NCBI GenBank assembly: GCA_934270345.1
Contig: CAKQPT010000001.1
Location: forward strand, 1 to 64,000
Length of the DNA stretch: 64,000 nt
Reading direction: 5' to 3'
From: an uncultured Oribacterium sp.
GTDB taxonomy: Bacteria > Bacillota > Clostridia > Lachnospirales > Lachnospiraceae
Every line of letters begins with the position of its first letter. The first letter of the stretch is position 1. Position numbers and translations under genes: made by a program. This document shows, one piece after another, positions 51,532-60,221 of this stretch. Below the pieces are notes generated by a model. That model worked only from the letters and a program-made list of their open reading frames with translations, did no database searches and was not told the DNA's origin.

Positions 51532-52116
51532 ATGCTGAAGGATCTGGTATTAAAGGACAGAAGCTATCGTGGCTATCATGAGGAACGCAAGGTGACGAGA
51601 GACGAGCTCATCGATATGGTGGATGATGCCCGTCTGACCGCGTCCGGTGGAAACAAGCAGCCGCTCAAGTATTATATTTCGATAGAGCAGGAGGAAGTGG
51701 AGGCCATCCTCGCGACGACGAAGTGGGCAGCCGCCCTTCCGGAGCTGCACCTTCCGAAGCCGGGCACGCATCCGACCGCGTTCATCATCATTCTGCAGGA
51801 TACGGACATTCAGCCGAACATGCAGGCGGCGATGATCGACGTCGGCATCACGGCACAGACGATCACACTTTCGGCGACCGAAAAGGGCCTCGGCTGTCTC
51901 ATGATCCGAAACTTCGGACTGAAGCCACTGACCGAGGTGCTGGGACTTCCAGAGAGTCTCGTACCGGTCCTGGTCATCGCTATCGGAGAGCCGGCAGAGA
52001 AGATCGAGCTGGTTCCGGTACCGGAGAACGGCGACGTGAATTACTATCGCGATGAAAACGGCACACACTACGTTCCGAAGCGCGCGCTCGAGGACATCGT
52101 GCTGGAAAAGAAATAA
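51532..52116 (+). CDS. Nitroreductase-family flavoprotein
   Basis: A 194-residue FMN-dependent oxidoreductase of the nitroreductase fold, with the RSYRGYHEERKVTRDELIDM N-terminal Arg-Ser pair used in FMN binding and the GLGCLMIRNFG segment near residue 120. The substrate is unknown; members reduce nitro groups, quinones or unsaturated acids. ATG 51532 is behind AAAGGAG. Downstream of the HAD gene in the same unit, ending at a strong terminator. Confidence 0.85.
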   Translation: MLKDLVLKDRSYRGYHEERKVTRDELIDMVDDARLTASGGNKQPLKYYISIEQEEVEAILATTKWAAALPELHLPKPGTHPTAFIIILQDTDIQPNMQAAMIDVGITAQTITLSATEKGLGCLMIRNFGLKPLTEVLGLPESLVPVLVIAIGEPAEKIELVPVPENGDVNYYRDENGTHYVPKRALEDIVLEKK

Positions 52117-52160
52117 AGATGATTCTATCACATGACAGTGTGCGAATCATGGGATGATGG

Positions 52161-52190
52161 GAGACAGACGTTCTGCGTCTGTCTCTTTTT
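52161..52190 (+). terminator. Terminator after the nitroreductase gene
   Basis: GAGACAGACG (52161-52170) pairs with CGTCTGTCTC (52176-52185) across a 5-nt loop, followed by five T. It lies between converging transcription units (nitroreductase and treR). Confidence 0.9.
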
Positions 52191-52199
52191 GTCTGCCGC

Positions 52200-52922
52200 T
52201 CACTTTTTCCGCGTGGCAATGTCCTGAAAGCAGAAATAGTCCGGTTGGTGGCGGGACTGGGTGTACTCAAACAGCAGGCCCGATGCGTTGAACGTCTGGT
52301 TTACAACAACGGCAACACAGTCGTAGCTGTCCATGTCCAGCAGCTTTTCGTCGCGGGCGGTGGCGTGTTCCACCGTGATGTGGCGCTTGCTGGTGATAAT
52401 CTGCATACCCAGTGTGTTCTCAATATAATCGTAGATAGAGTTTGCGGCAATTTCCGGTGTCAGGCCGGGGACAAACTCCTTTAAAAAGTAGTTGACGTCG
52501 AGAATCAGCGCTTTGCCGTCGAGATACCGCACGCGTTCAATACTCCATAGCTCATCCCCAACCGAGAAACCGCTCTTGGCGGCAAAGCACTCATCGGCGA
52601 TGACAGTCTCAAACTTCGTGACCTTCGTCACGGCGCGAAGGCGGTTGCGGCGGGCGGTTTCTTGAAATGTCTCGATGCCGCCGATGGTAAACGTCGTTTT
52701 TCCCACCGGCTGGTAGATGACCCGCACGCCGCGCCCCTGCATGGTCTGCACATAGCCGTCGGCTACCAGCTCTGCCAATGCGCGTCGAACTGTGCTGCGG
52801 GAGCAGGCGTATTCCTCTATTAAGGTATTCTCGCTGGGCAGCAGCGATTGATAGGGGTAATCCTGCGCCTCGATGCGTTTTTTGATGCTGTGATAAATGC
52901 CCTCATATTTTGCCTTTGGCAT
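52200..52922 (-). CDS. treR: Trehalose operon repressor (GntR family)
   Basis: A 240-residue GntR/HutC-type regulator. The N-terminal winged helix (about residues 1-70, PSENTLIEEYACSRSTVRRALAELVADGYV) is followed by a UTRA effector domain, which in TreR binds trehalose 6-phosphate. It is divergent from treB, and its likely operators ACTTGT-N4-ACAAGT occur twice at 53053-53107 and once, degenerate, near its own start (52938-52953). Unlike neighbouring genes it uses many ccc, gcc and cgc codons, which suggests acquisition with treB and treA. Confidence 0.9.
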   Translation of the reverse strand: MPKAKYEGIYHSIKKRIEAQDYPYQSLLPSENTLIEEYACSRSTVRRALAELVADGYVQTMQGRGVRVIYQPVGKTTFTIGGIETFQETARRNRLRAVTKVTKFETVIADECFAAKSGFSVGDELWSIERVRYLDGKALILDVNYFLKEFVPGLTPEIAANSIYDYIENTLGMQIITSKRHITVEHATARDEKLLDMDSYDCVAVVVNQTFNASGLLFEYTQSRHQPDYFCFQDIATRKK

Positions 52923-53049
52923 GGTGTGTACCTCGCAACTTGTTCAAACATTTGTTTTAGCATACCGTCTTTTCGGTTAAATTTCAAGTGGGAAACTTGT
53001 GAGCAGTGCCGAAAATAGGCATTCTGCACTACTTTTTTGCAAAAGCACA

Positions 53050-53078
53050 TTGACTTGTATGAACAAGTCTGGTATTGT
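53050..53078 (+). promoter_or_regulatory. treBA promoter
   Basis: TTGACT (53050-53055), a 17-bp spacer and TATTGT (53073-53078). The first TreR operator (53053-53068) covers the -35 box and spacer, so repressor binding would exclude RNA polymerase. Confidence 0.75.
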
Positions 53079-53107
53079 GACTATAAGGAGAACTTGTATG
53101 AACAAGT
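53053..53107. promoter_or_regulatory. Two TreR operators
   Basis: The identical 16-bp sequence ACTTGTATGAACAAGT occurs at 53053-53068 and 53092-53107. Its arms ACTTGT and ACAAGT are perfectly inverted. Centres are 39 bp apart, close to four helical turns, so a tetrameric or looped complex could form. A degenerate third copy is at 52938-52953. Confidence 0.85.
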
Positions 53108-53155
53108 TCAAGGTTCGTAGATGCCCGCTATGCCGGGCAAAAGGAGGAAAACATC

Positions 53156-54571
53156 ATGAGTAAATACGAACAGGACGCGCGGCGGCTGCTTGAGTACGTT
53201 GGCGGCAAGGAGAACATTGCGGCAGTATCCCACTGCGTAACGCGTATGCGATTTGTCCTCAACGATCCCGCCAAGGCGGATGTTGCCAAGATCGAGGCGC
53301 TGAAATCCGTCAAGGGCACTTTTACCCAGGCGGGCCAGTTCCAGGTCATCATCGGCAATACGATCAGCGATTTCTACAATGACTTTATTGCCGTCTCCGG
53401 CATCGACGGTGTCTCGAAGGACGCTGTCAAGAGCGCGGCCAAGCAGAACCAGAACGCCCTGCAGAAGGGCATGAGCGTGCTTGCGGAGATTTTTGCCCCA
53501 TTGATTCCCGCCATCATCACCGGCGGTTTGATTCTCGGCTTCCGCAACTGCATTGACAGCATCTACTTTTTTAACAACGGCACCCAGACGCTGTGCGACA
53601 TCAGCCAGTTCTGGTCCGGCGTTGACAGCTTCCTGTGGCTGATTGGCGAAGCCATCTTCCATATGCTGCCTGTCTGCATCTGCTGGTCTGTCACAAAGAA
53701 AATGGGCACGACACAAAGCCTGGGCATCGTCCTCGGCCTGACGCTCGTCTCCGGCCAGCTGCTCAACGCCTACGCTGTCGCGTCCACTGCAGCGGTGGAC
53801 ATCCCGAAATGGGATTTTGGCTTCTTCACCATCAACATGATTGGCTATCAGGCGCAGGTCATTCCCGCCATGCTGGCCGCATTCACGCTGGTCTATCTAG
53901 AAAAATTCTTCCGCAGGATCTGCCCGCCGGTCATCTCGATGATCGTTGTGCCATTCTGCTCGCTGGTGCTGTCCGTCATCATCGCCCACACTGTCCTTGG
54001 CCCAATCGGCTGGAAGATCGGCACCTTCATTTCTGACATCGTCTACGCCGGCATTTCCGGCTCCTTCCGCGTGATCTTTGGCGCAATCTTCGGTTTTGTT
54101 TATGCTCCACTGGTCATCACCGGCCTGCATCACATGTCCAACGCCATCGATATGCAGCTGATCGGCGACTTCGGCGGTACGATGCTGTGGCCGATGATCG
54201 CGCTGTCCAACATTGCGCAGGGCTCCGCCGTCCTCGGTATGATCTATCTGCAGCGCAAGAACGCGGACGCTCAGGAGGTCAACGTACCCGCCTGCATCTC
54301 CTGCTACCTCGGCGTTACCGAGCCCGCTATGTTCGGCGTCAACCTGAAATTCCACTTCCCGTTTATCTGCGGCATGATTGGATCTGCCATCGTAGCGGTC
54401 GTCTGTGTGGCAACTTCTACCACGGCCAACGCCATCGGTGTCGGCGGCATCCCTGGTATTTTGTCAATCCAGCCCGCCTATATGCTCAGCTTTGCGCTGT
54501 GCATGGTCATTGCCATCGTCGTCCCATTTGTGCTGACCGTCATCGTCGGCAGGAAAAAAGGCGTTGCCTGA
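53156..54571 (+). CDS. treB: Trehalose-specific PTS transporter, EIIBC
   Basis: TreB imports trehalose and phosphorylates it to trehalose 6-phosphate. The 471-residue product has an N-terminal IIB domain (about residues 1-90) with the phospho-cysteine in SHCVTRMRF, and a IIC domain of about ten helices, including the GLHHMSNAIDMQLIGDFGG block of the glucose-superfamily trehalose group. No IIA domain is attached, so the EIIA of another system is used. It starts behind AAAGGAGG and is 18 bp before treA. Codon use matches treR and treA rather than the flanks. Confidence 0.93.
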   Translation: MSKYEQDARRLLEYVGGKENIAAVSHCVTRMRFVLNDPAKADVAKIEALKSVKGTFTQAGQFQVIIGNTISDFYNDFIAVSGIDGVSKDAVKSAAKQNQNALQKGMSVLAEIFAPLIPAIITGGLILGFRNCIDSIYFFNNGTQTLCDISQFWSGVDSFLWLIGEAIFHMLPVCICWSVTKKMGTTQSLGIVLGLTLVSGQLLNAYAVASTAAVDIPKWDFGFFTINMIGYQAQVIPAMLAAFTLVYLEKFFRRICPPVISMIVVPFCSLVLSVIIAHTVLGPIGWKIGTFISDIVYAGISGSFRVIFGAIFGFVYAPLVITGLHHMSNAIDMQLIGDFGGTMLWPMIALSNIAQGSAVLGMIYLQRKNADAQEVNVPACISCYLGVTEPAMFGVNLKFHFPFICGMIGSAIVAVVCVATSTTANAIGVGGIPGILSIQPAYMLSFALCMVIAIVVPFVLTVIVGRKKGVA

Positions 54572-54589
54572 TTTTGTGAGGTGTGTACC

Positions 54590-56215
54590 ATGAATGATTT
54601 TAAAGATAAAGTTGTCTACCAAATTTACCCGAAATCCTTCATGGATTCGAACGGTGACGGCTTCGGCGATTTGAAGGGCGTCACCGCGAAACTGGACTAC
54701 CTCGCCGACCTGGGCGTTGACTATCTCTGGCTGACGCCGTTCTTCCCCTCGCCCCAGCGCGACAACGGCTATGATGTGGCCGACTACCGTGCCGTTGACC
54801 CGCGCTACGGCACGATGGAGGATCTGGAGGAGCTTATCCGCGAGGCGGACAGGCGCGGCATCGGCCTGATGCTGGACATGGTGTTCAACCACACCTCCAC
54901 CGAGCATGAGTGGTTCAAAAAAGCACTGGCGGGCGACAAAAAGTACCAGGACTATTACATCTTCAAGGACGGCACGCCCGACTGCTACCCGACGAACTGG
55001 GTGTCGAAATTCGGCGGCCCTGCGTGGGAATATGTACCATGGCTCGGCAAGTGGTATCTGCACCTGTACGATGTTATGCAAGCCGACCTGAACTGGGAGA
55101 ACCCCGCCGTGCGGGAAGAAATGGCCGACATCCTGCGATTCTGGAAGGCGAAGGGCATCAAGGGTTTCCGTTTCGACGTCATCAACGTCATTTCCAAGCC
55201 CAAATTTTACGAGAATGACTACGAGGGCGACGGCCGCCGCTTCTACACCGATGGCCGAAACGTCCACAAATATCTGAAAGAGCTGGTCGCGGATGGCGGC
55301 ATCGACGGTATGATAACCGTTGGCGAAATGTCCTCCACCACGCTGGAAAACTGCATCGGCTACACCGCTGAGGGCAATCACGAGCTGACGATGTGCTTCA
55401 ATTTCCACCACCTGAAGGTCGACTACAAGGACGGGCAAAAGTGGGAATTGAGGGAGCCTGATTACCTCGCCATGAAGAAACTGTTCCAGACCTGGCAGGA
55501 GGGGATGCAGGCCCACGGCGGCTGGAATGCGCTGTTCTGGTGCAACCACGACCAGCCCCGTGCGGTCAGCCGCTTTGGTAGCGACACGACCTACTGGAAG
55601 GAAAGCGCCGAGATGCTGGCGGTGGCCATCCACTTTATGCGTGGCACACCGTACATTTATCAGGGTGAGGAGCTGGGCATGACGAACCCGCACTTCACGA
55701 AAATCGAGCAGTACCGCGACGTCGAGAGCCGCAACTACTACAGGATCCTGCGAGAGCAGGACAAGACCGAGGCCGAGACGCTGGACATTATCGCCCAGCG
55801 CAGCCGCGACGACAGCCGCACTCCGATGCAGTGGGACGCGAGCGAGAACGCCGGGTTTACCACCGGTACGCCGTGGATCGGCATTGCCGACAACTACAAG
55901 GCCATCAACGCCGCTGCCCAAATGGACGCCCCGGATTCCATCCGCAGCTTTTACAAAACACTGGTGGCCCTGCGCAAGAAAATGCCGGTCATCAGTGCAG
56001 GAAAAATCGAGTTCTTGTACCCCGACAACGCGGATTTGTTAGCCTATCGCCGGTACGACGGCGAGACGGAGCTGCTGGTTCTCTGCAACCTGCGGGAGCG
56101 GGAAATTGCCAAGCCCCTGCCCGTAGGCTGGACCGATGCCGAGAAACTGCTGGGTAACTACCCCGACACCGCCGACACGCTGCGCCCCTATGAGTGCGTA
56201 GTGCTGAAAAAGTGA
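54590..56215 (+). CDS. treA: Trehalose-6-phosphate hydrolase
   Basis: A GH13 phospho-alpha-glucosidase that splits trehalose 6-phosphate to glucose and glucose 6-phosphate. The 541-residue product has the GH13 regions: LMLDMVFNHTS, FRFDVIN (nucleophile Asp), TVGEMSS (acid/base Glu) and NHDQPR. Length and the sequence around residues 25-70 match TreA/TreC. ATG 54590 follows GTGAGGTG; the in-frame GTG nine bases earlier lies in the site itself. It is the last gene of the tre island and is followed by AT-rich DNA with a hairpin. Confidence 0.94.
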   Translation: MNDFKDKVVYQIYPKSFMDSNGDGFGDLKGVTAKLDYLADLGVDYLWLTPFFPSPQRDNGYDVADYRAVDPRYGTMEDLEELIREADRRGIGLMLDMVFNHTSTEHEWFKKALAGDKKYQDYYIFKDGTPDCYPTNWVSKFGGPAWEYVPWLGKWYLHLYDVMQADLNWENPAVREEMADILRFWKAKGIKGFRFDVINVISKPKFYENDYEGDGRRFYTDGRNVHKYLKELVADGGIDGMITVGEMSSTTLENCIGYTAEGNHELTMCFNFHHLKVDYKDGQKWELREPDYLAMKKLFQTWQEGMQAHGGWNALFWCNHDQPRAVSRFGSDTTYWKESAEMLAVAIHFMRGTPYIYQGEELGMTNPHFTKIEQYRDVESRNYYRILREQDKTEAETLDIIAQRSRDDSRTPMQWDASENAGFTTGTPWIGIADNYKAINAAAQMDAPDSIRSFYKTLVALRKKMPVISAGKIEFLYPDNADLLAYRRYDGETELLVLCNLREREIAKPLPVGWTDAEKLLGNYPDTADTLRPYECVVLKK

Positions 56216-56291
56216 AGGCTGCCGTATTATCTTTTCGCTATTGGGAGTTGACCGTATCCTTTGCGATAGTAACCTCATAGTGAGCAAGACA

Positions 56292-56341
56292 AAAGCATTT
56301 TCCCTTATTTGCAATGCAAATATAAGGGAAAGTGCTTTTTG
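56292..56341 (+). terminator. treBA terminator
   Basis: A long A/T-rich stem (about 18 bp, GCATTTTCCCTTATTTGC pairing with the copy after a 3-nt loop) ends in a T-run. Confidence 0.85.
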
Positions 56342-56367
56342 TTTTGTCTGCCGCCCACTCCATCCAC

Positions 56368-56406
56368 TTTAGTCAGAAACACTTGAGTCAAGTAATTCTG
56401 ACTAAA
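56368..56406. promoter_or_regulatory. Upstream palindromic operator of the ATPase gene
   Basis: A 39-bp palindrome: outer arms TTTAGTCAGAA (56368-56378) and TTCTGACTAAA (56396-56406) perfectly inverted, enclosing an inner palindrome ACTTGA-G-TCAAGT. It lies directly upstream of the -35 box at 56410. A second copy (56438-56476) starts at the last base of the -10 box. Confidence 0.75.
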
Positions 56407-56409
56407 GCA

Positions 56410-56438
56410 TTGACTCGAGGATAAGACAATTGTAAAAT
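56410..56438 (+). promoter_or_regulatory. Promoter of the ATPase gene between twin palindromes
   Basis: TTGACT (56410-56415), a 17-bp spacer and TAAAAT (56433-56438). It is held exactly between the two 39-bp palindromes, a layout expected of tight autoregulation. Confidence 0.75.
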
Positions 56439-56476
56439 TTAGTCAGAAATACTTGAGTCAGGTAAAACTGAGTAAA
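56438..56476. promoter_or_regulatory. Downstream palindromic operator of the ATPase gene
   Basis: The same 39-bp motif as 56368-56406, starting exactly 70 bp later, with the left arm TTTAGTCAGAA (56438-56448) intact and the right arm degenerate (AACTGAGTAAA, 56466-56476). It overlaps the -10 box end and the transcription start. Confidence 0.75.
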
Positions 56477-56494
56477 ACGTGACCGGAGGAAGAT

Positions 56495-57880
56495 ATGCAG
56501 TTTCTGGGGAGAGAGAACGAGCGAAAGCGAATCGAGCGTCTGCTGGACAGTGATCGGATGGAAACGATGATGCTATATGGGCGTCGTCGTGTCGGGAAGA
56601 GTGTGTTGATCAAGAAGGTACTGGAGGATACGCGCATCTCGAGTGTGTACTATGAGTGTAAGCAGACATCTGAGCAGAATAATGTCAATAGCCTTCGAAT
56701 GATGATTTCCGATAGTCTGCGGCTGCCAAAGCTTGGCTTTGACAGTATGGAAGAAACGCTGCGCTTCATGTTTGAGCGAGCCTGTGCAGAACCGATGATT
56801 CTGGTCATCGATGAATATCCATATATTCAGAGTAAGGTGGAAGGCATGGATAGTATCCTTCAGTCTCTGATCGATGAATTTAAAGAAACATCGAAGCTGA
56901 AGCTCATTCTCTGTGGATCCTATGTGGATGTCATGGAAAAGCTACTGGAAAAATCCAATCCGCTGTATGGACGACTGCATCTCGTGATGGAGCTGAAGCC
57001 GATGGATTATTACGAATCCCAGCTCTTCTACCCGGATTTTTCACCGGAGGATAAGGTACGCATTTTCAGCATTTTCGGTGGAATTCCATACTATAATCAG
57101 CAGGTGGATGACAGAAAATCTGTGTATGAGAATCTCATGGAGCTGATCGTGGAGCCGGGGGCGCGGCTCGAGAATGAGGTAGTGGGCTATATTCAATCCG
57201 AAATATCGAAGATGGTGAATGCAAATGAGGTATTTGAAGCATTGGCCAGAGGATACAGCCGGTATTCGGACATACAGGCACAGTCACATGTGTCGAGCGG
57301 GCCTGCATTGGCCGAGGTTCTGAAGCGGCTGATTCAGATGGATGTGGTGGCGAAGGAAACGCCGATCAATGACGAAAATAACAAAAAGAAGACGGGCTAC
57401 TATATCAGCGATAATCTGTCACTGTTTTACTACCGATATATTTTCCGCTATGCATCGCAGCGGAATATTTTAAACCCGGATGTGTTTTATGAGCGCTATA
57501 TCCGGGAGGACTTCGAGAGCAAATATGTGCCGAACCGATTCGAAATCATCTGTCGGCAGTATCTGATCCGTCAGAATCGTCTGGGGCGCATCGAGCCGGC
57601 GTTTGATCGCATCGGAAAGTACTATTATGATCTTCCGAAGGAGCATCGAAACGGTGAGTTCGATGTGGTGACCGAGGATCCGAATGGATATACGTTTTAT
57701 GAGGCGAAGTTTCGATCGGCACCGATGACGGAGGAGATGATTCGAACGGAAATCGAGCAGGTAAAGGCGACGGGACTCCACTGTTACCGGTATGGATTCT
57801 TTTCGAGATCCGGATATGGAGAGATCAGAAACATGGATGAGACACTGCGACTGATTTCTCTGCATGAAATCTATGAATAA
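56495..57880 (+). CDS. ATPase_2/DUF234-type P-loop ATPase with nuclease-like C-terminus
   Basis: A 461-residue protein of the archaeal-type ATPase family found in many copies in anaerobes. Walker A is GRRRVGKS (residues 29-36) and Walker B MILVIDE (101-107). The middle region has a winged-helix-like part (about residues 250-320). The C-terminal DUF234-type domain has Asp390 and Glu403-Ala-Lys405 (FDVV..YEAKF), the pattern of a PD-(D/E)xK nuclease. The cellular role is unknown; defence, plasmid or stress functions have been suggested for relatives. ATG 56495 is behind GGAGG. Twin palindromes flank its promoter. Confidence 0.8.
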   Translation: MQFLGRENERKRIERLLDSDRMETMMLYGRRRVGKSVLIKKVLEDTRISSVYYECKQTSEQNNVNSLRMMISDSLRLPKLGFDSMEETLRFMFERACAEPMILVIDEYPYIQSKVEGMDSILQSLIDEFKETSKLKLILCGSYVDVMEKLLEKSNPLYGRLHLVMELKPMDYYESQLFYPDFSPEDKVRIFSIFGGIPYYNQQVDDRKSVYENLMELIVEPGARLENEVVGYIQSEISKMVNANEVFEALARGYSRYSDIQAQSHVSSGPALAEVLKRLIQMDVVAKETPINDENNKKKTGYYISDNLSLFYYRYIFRYASQRNILNPDVFYERYIREDFESKYVPNRFEIICRQYLIRQNRLGRIEPAFDRIGKYYYDLPKEHRNGEFDVVTEDPNGYTFYEAKFRSAPMTEEMIRTEIEQVKATGLHCYRYGFFSRSGYGEIRNMDETLRLISLHEIYE

Positions 57881-57895
57881 AAGAAGTATTTAGAT

Positions 57896-57930
57896 AAGGA
57901 CATTCCATTATGGAATGCCCTTATTTCTTT
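57896..57930 (+). terminator. Terminator of the ATPase gene
   Basis: AAGGACATTCCA (57896-57907) pairs with TGGAATGCCCTT (57911-57922, one mismatch), 3-nt loop, T-rich tail. Confidence 0.85.
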
Positions 57931-58124
57931 ATTGCATTTCCTCTTCACGCGCGCGGCACAGTACAATCGAAGTACAGAATGATAAATAAATAACCACTTT
58001 CATGACGGATCGTGATAGGAGCTATTTCTTTTCTGCCTCCGGCATCGCATAGGCGAGACGGTCCGAAGACAGACGGTCGTATGAAAAGAGTGGATGGAAA
58101 CATGGTTTATTTCAGGAGGTAAAC

Positions 58125-60107
58125 ATGGGCGATTCATTAACGAGAAAGATTATCCGTTCCCACATGGTGAAGGGTTCGATGACCGCGGGTGAGGATGTAT
58201 TTGTAAAGGTCGATCAGACCCTGACGCACGATATCAATGCGGTCATGACCTATCTCGGCTTCGAGCAGCTGGGCATCCCGACACAGGTGAAGACCTCGGT
58301 ATCCCATCTCGATCACAATCTGCTGTACATCGATTTCAAGACACCAGACGATCATAATTATCTTAGGACCATCGCAGAGAAGACCGGTGTGTATGTATCG
58401 AGACCGGGAAACGGTATCTGTCATATGGTGCAGACCTCCCGTTTCGCGACCCCGGGTGAGCTTCTGATGGGTGGCGACAGCCATACCCCATCGGGCGGTG
58501 CCGTCGGCATGCTGTCCATCGGCGTCGGCGGTATGGATATCACGACCGCAATGGCGGGAGTACCGATGCGTCTTACGATGCCGAAGGTCGTCAAGGTAAA
58601 TCTCACAGGGAAGCTGAAGGCCGGCGTGAATGCAAAGGAAGTCGTCCTCGAGATGCTTCGCCGTGTCACCATCAAGGGCGGTCTTGGCAAGGTGTTTGAG
58701 TATGTCGGTGAGGGTGTGAAGACCCTGTCTGTTCCGGAGCGTCTCACCATCGCGAACATGGGTGCGGAGATGGGTGCCACCACCTCGATCTTCCCGGCGG
58801 ACGAAGTCGTCAAGGCCTTCATGGAGGCACAGGAGCGTGGTGACCAGTATACCGAGTTCCTTCCGGATGCGGATGCCGCGTACGATGAGGAGATGAACCT
58901 CGACCTGAGCAGCCTCGAGCCACTGATCGCCCTCCCACATCAGCCGGACAACGTCGTACCGATGAGCACACTCGAGGAGCATCCGGTCGTGCAGCAGGTC
59001 TTCATGGGCTCCTGCACCAACGGCTCCTACAGCGATTTCGCGAAGGCTGCGCTCGTCATGCAGGGACGCCATGTCAGTGAGAATCTGCAGTGCACGGCAG
59101 GTATCGCCAGCAAGCAGATCTATAAGCAGCTTCTGAAGGATGGTTACCTCGATATGCTGATCGATGCCGGTGTGCGTATCCTGGAGCTGAGCTGTGGACC
59201 ATGCTGTGCCATCGGTCAGGTACCGCCGACAAACGGTGTCGCAGTACGTACCTCGAACCGTAACTTCCGTGGCCGCGCAGGTTCACCGAATGCCAATGTT
59301 TATCTCGTTTCGCCGGAGACCGCAGCCGCCACGGCAATCAGGGGTACCTTTGCAACGGCAGAGGAAATCATGGGCGCGGATGTGGAAAAGCTCGCTGCAA
59401 TTCAGGAGCCGGTACATTACATGGTCGATGATGCGATGATTATTCCGCCGCTTCCGGAAGAGGAAAGAGAGAAGGTTGAGGTGCTGAAGGGACCGAACAT
59501 CGCATTCCTTCCGGTACCGGAGAAGCCGGAGAAGAACCTTCAGGTGAAGATCTCACTGAAGGCCGGGGACAATATTTCGACCGATGATATCACACCGGCC
59601 GGCGCCGAGTTCTCCTCGATGCGTTCGAACATCCCGCTGATGTCGAAGTACTGCTACAACCGTTATGATCCGAGCTTCTCTGAGCGTGCAAAGGAGCTTG
59701 GAAAGTCCATCATCGTCGGTGGTGAGAACTATGGTCAGGGATCGTCCCGTGAGCATGCCGCCATCAATCCGATGTACCTCGGCGTAAAGGTGGTCATCGC
59801 AAAGAGCATCGCCCGTATCCATAAGGGTAATCTCATCAATCATGGCATCGTACCGATGATTTTCGAGGACCCGGCAGATTACGATAAGCTCGATCAGATG
59901 GACGAGCTGGCCATCGATGATTTCACCGTGCAGATTCCGACACATGAGGTGATCGTACGCGATGTGACGAAGGATTTCAGCTTCAAGTGCCGCCTCGAGC
60001 TTTCCGATGCAGAGACCGCCGTCGTGCTCGCCGGTGGACAGCTCCGCTACCTGAAGCAGCAGCTCGTCGAGATGGGTGTGCTCAAGGCAGAGGACCTCGA
60101 GAAGTAA
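58125..60107 (+). CDS. acn: Aconitase-family hydratase (short, Aquifex-type)
   Basis: A 4Fe-4S dehydratase/hydratase, by family an aconitate hydratase that interconverts citrate and isocitrate through cis-aconitate. The 660-residue product has cluster ligands Cys297 (GSCTNGS), Cys357 and Cys360 (SCGPCC), the substrate motif GGDSHTPSGG, and the swivel domain with GDNISTDDITPAGAE and YGQGSSREHAA, on one chain. It is about 230 residues shorter than AcnA and resembles the so-called Aquifex type. Related enzymes act on methylcitrate, homocitrate or methylitaconate-type acids, so the substrate is not fixed. It heads a cluster with LysR, IDH-like, PrpF and RraA genes. The start is ATG 58125 after CAGGAGG. 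Confidence 0.85.
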   Translation: MGDSLTRKIIRSHMVKGSMTAGEDVFVKVDQTLTHDINAVMTYLGFEQLGIPTQVKTSVSHLDHNLLYIDFKTPDDHNYLRTIAEKTGVYVSRPGNGICHMVQTSRFATPGELLMGGDSHTPSGGAVGMLSIGVGGMDITTAMAGVPMRLTMPKVVKVNLTGKLKAGVNAKEVVLEMLRRVTIKGGLGKVFEYVGEGVKTLSVPERLTIANMGAEMGATTSIFPADEVVKAFMEAQERGDQYTEFLPDADAAYDEEMNLDLSSLEPLIALPHQPDNVVPMSTLEEHPVVQQVFMGSCTNGSYSDFAKAALVMQGRHVSENLQCTAGIASKQIYKQLLKDGYLDMLIDAGVRILELSCGPCCAIGQVPPTNGVAVRTSNRNFRGRAGSPNANVYLVSPETAAATAIRGTFATAEEIMGADVEKLAAIQEPVHYMVDDAMIIPPLPEEEREKVEVLKGPNIAFLPVPEKPEKNLQVKISLKAGDNISTDDITPAGAEFSSMRSNIPLMSKYCYNRYDPSFSERAKELGKSIIVGGENYGQGSSREHAAINPMYLGVKVVIAKSIARIHKGNLINHGIVPMIFEDPADYDKLDQMDELAIDDFTVQIPTHEVIVRDVTKDFSFKCRLELSDAETAVVLAGGQLRYLKQQLVEMGVLKAEDLEK

Positions 60108-60171
60108 AGAGGGCATAATGCTGGGCCGATAGAAGAAATCAGATGATTCAAATCAGCATAATAGTATGAGG

Positions 60172-60221
60172 AAAACCTCCCTCGTGATGGTATGATAAAG
60201 ACATCACGAAGGAGGTTTTTT
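60172..60221 (+). terminator. Terminator of acn that contains the lysR ribosome site
   Basis: AAAACCTCC-C-TCGTGATG (60172-60189) pairs with CATCACGA-A-GGAGGTTTT (60202-60219) over an 17-bp stem with one internal mismatch. The T-run at 60216-60221 ends directly before the ATG of the next gene. GGAGG (60211-60215), the ribosome site of that gene, is part of the 3' arm. Confidence 0.85.
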
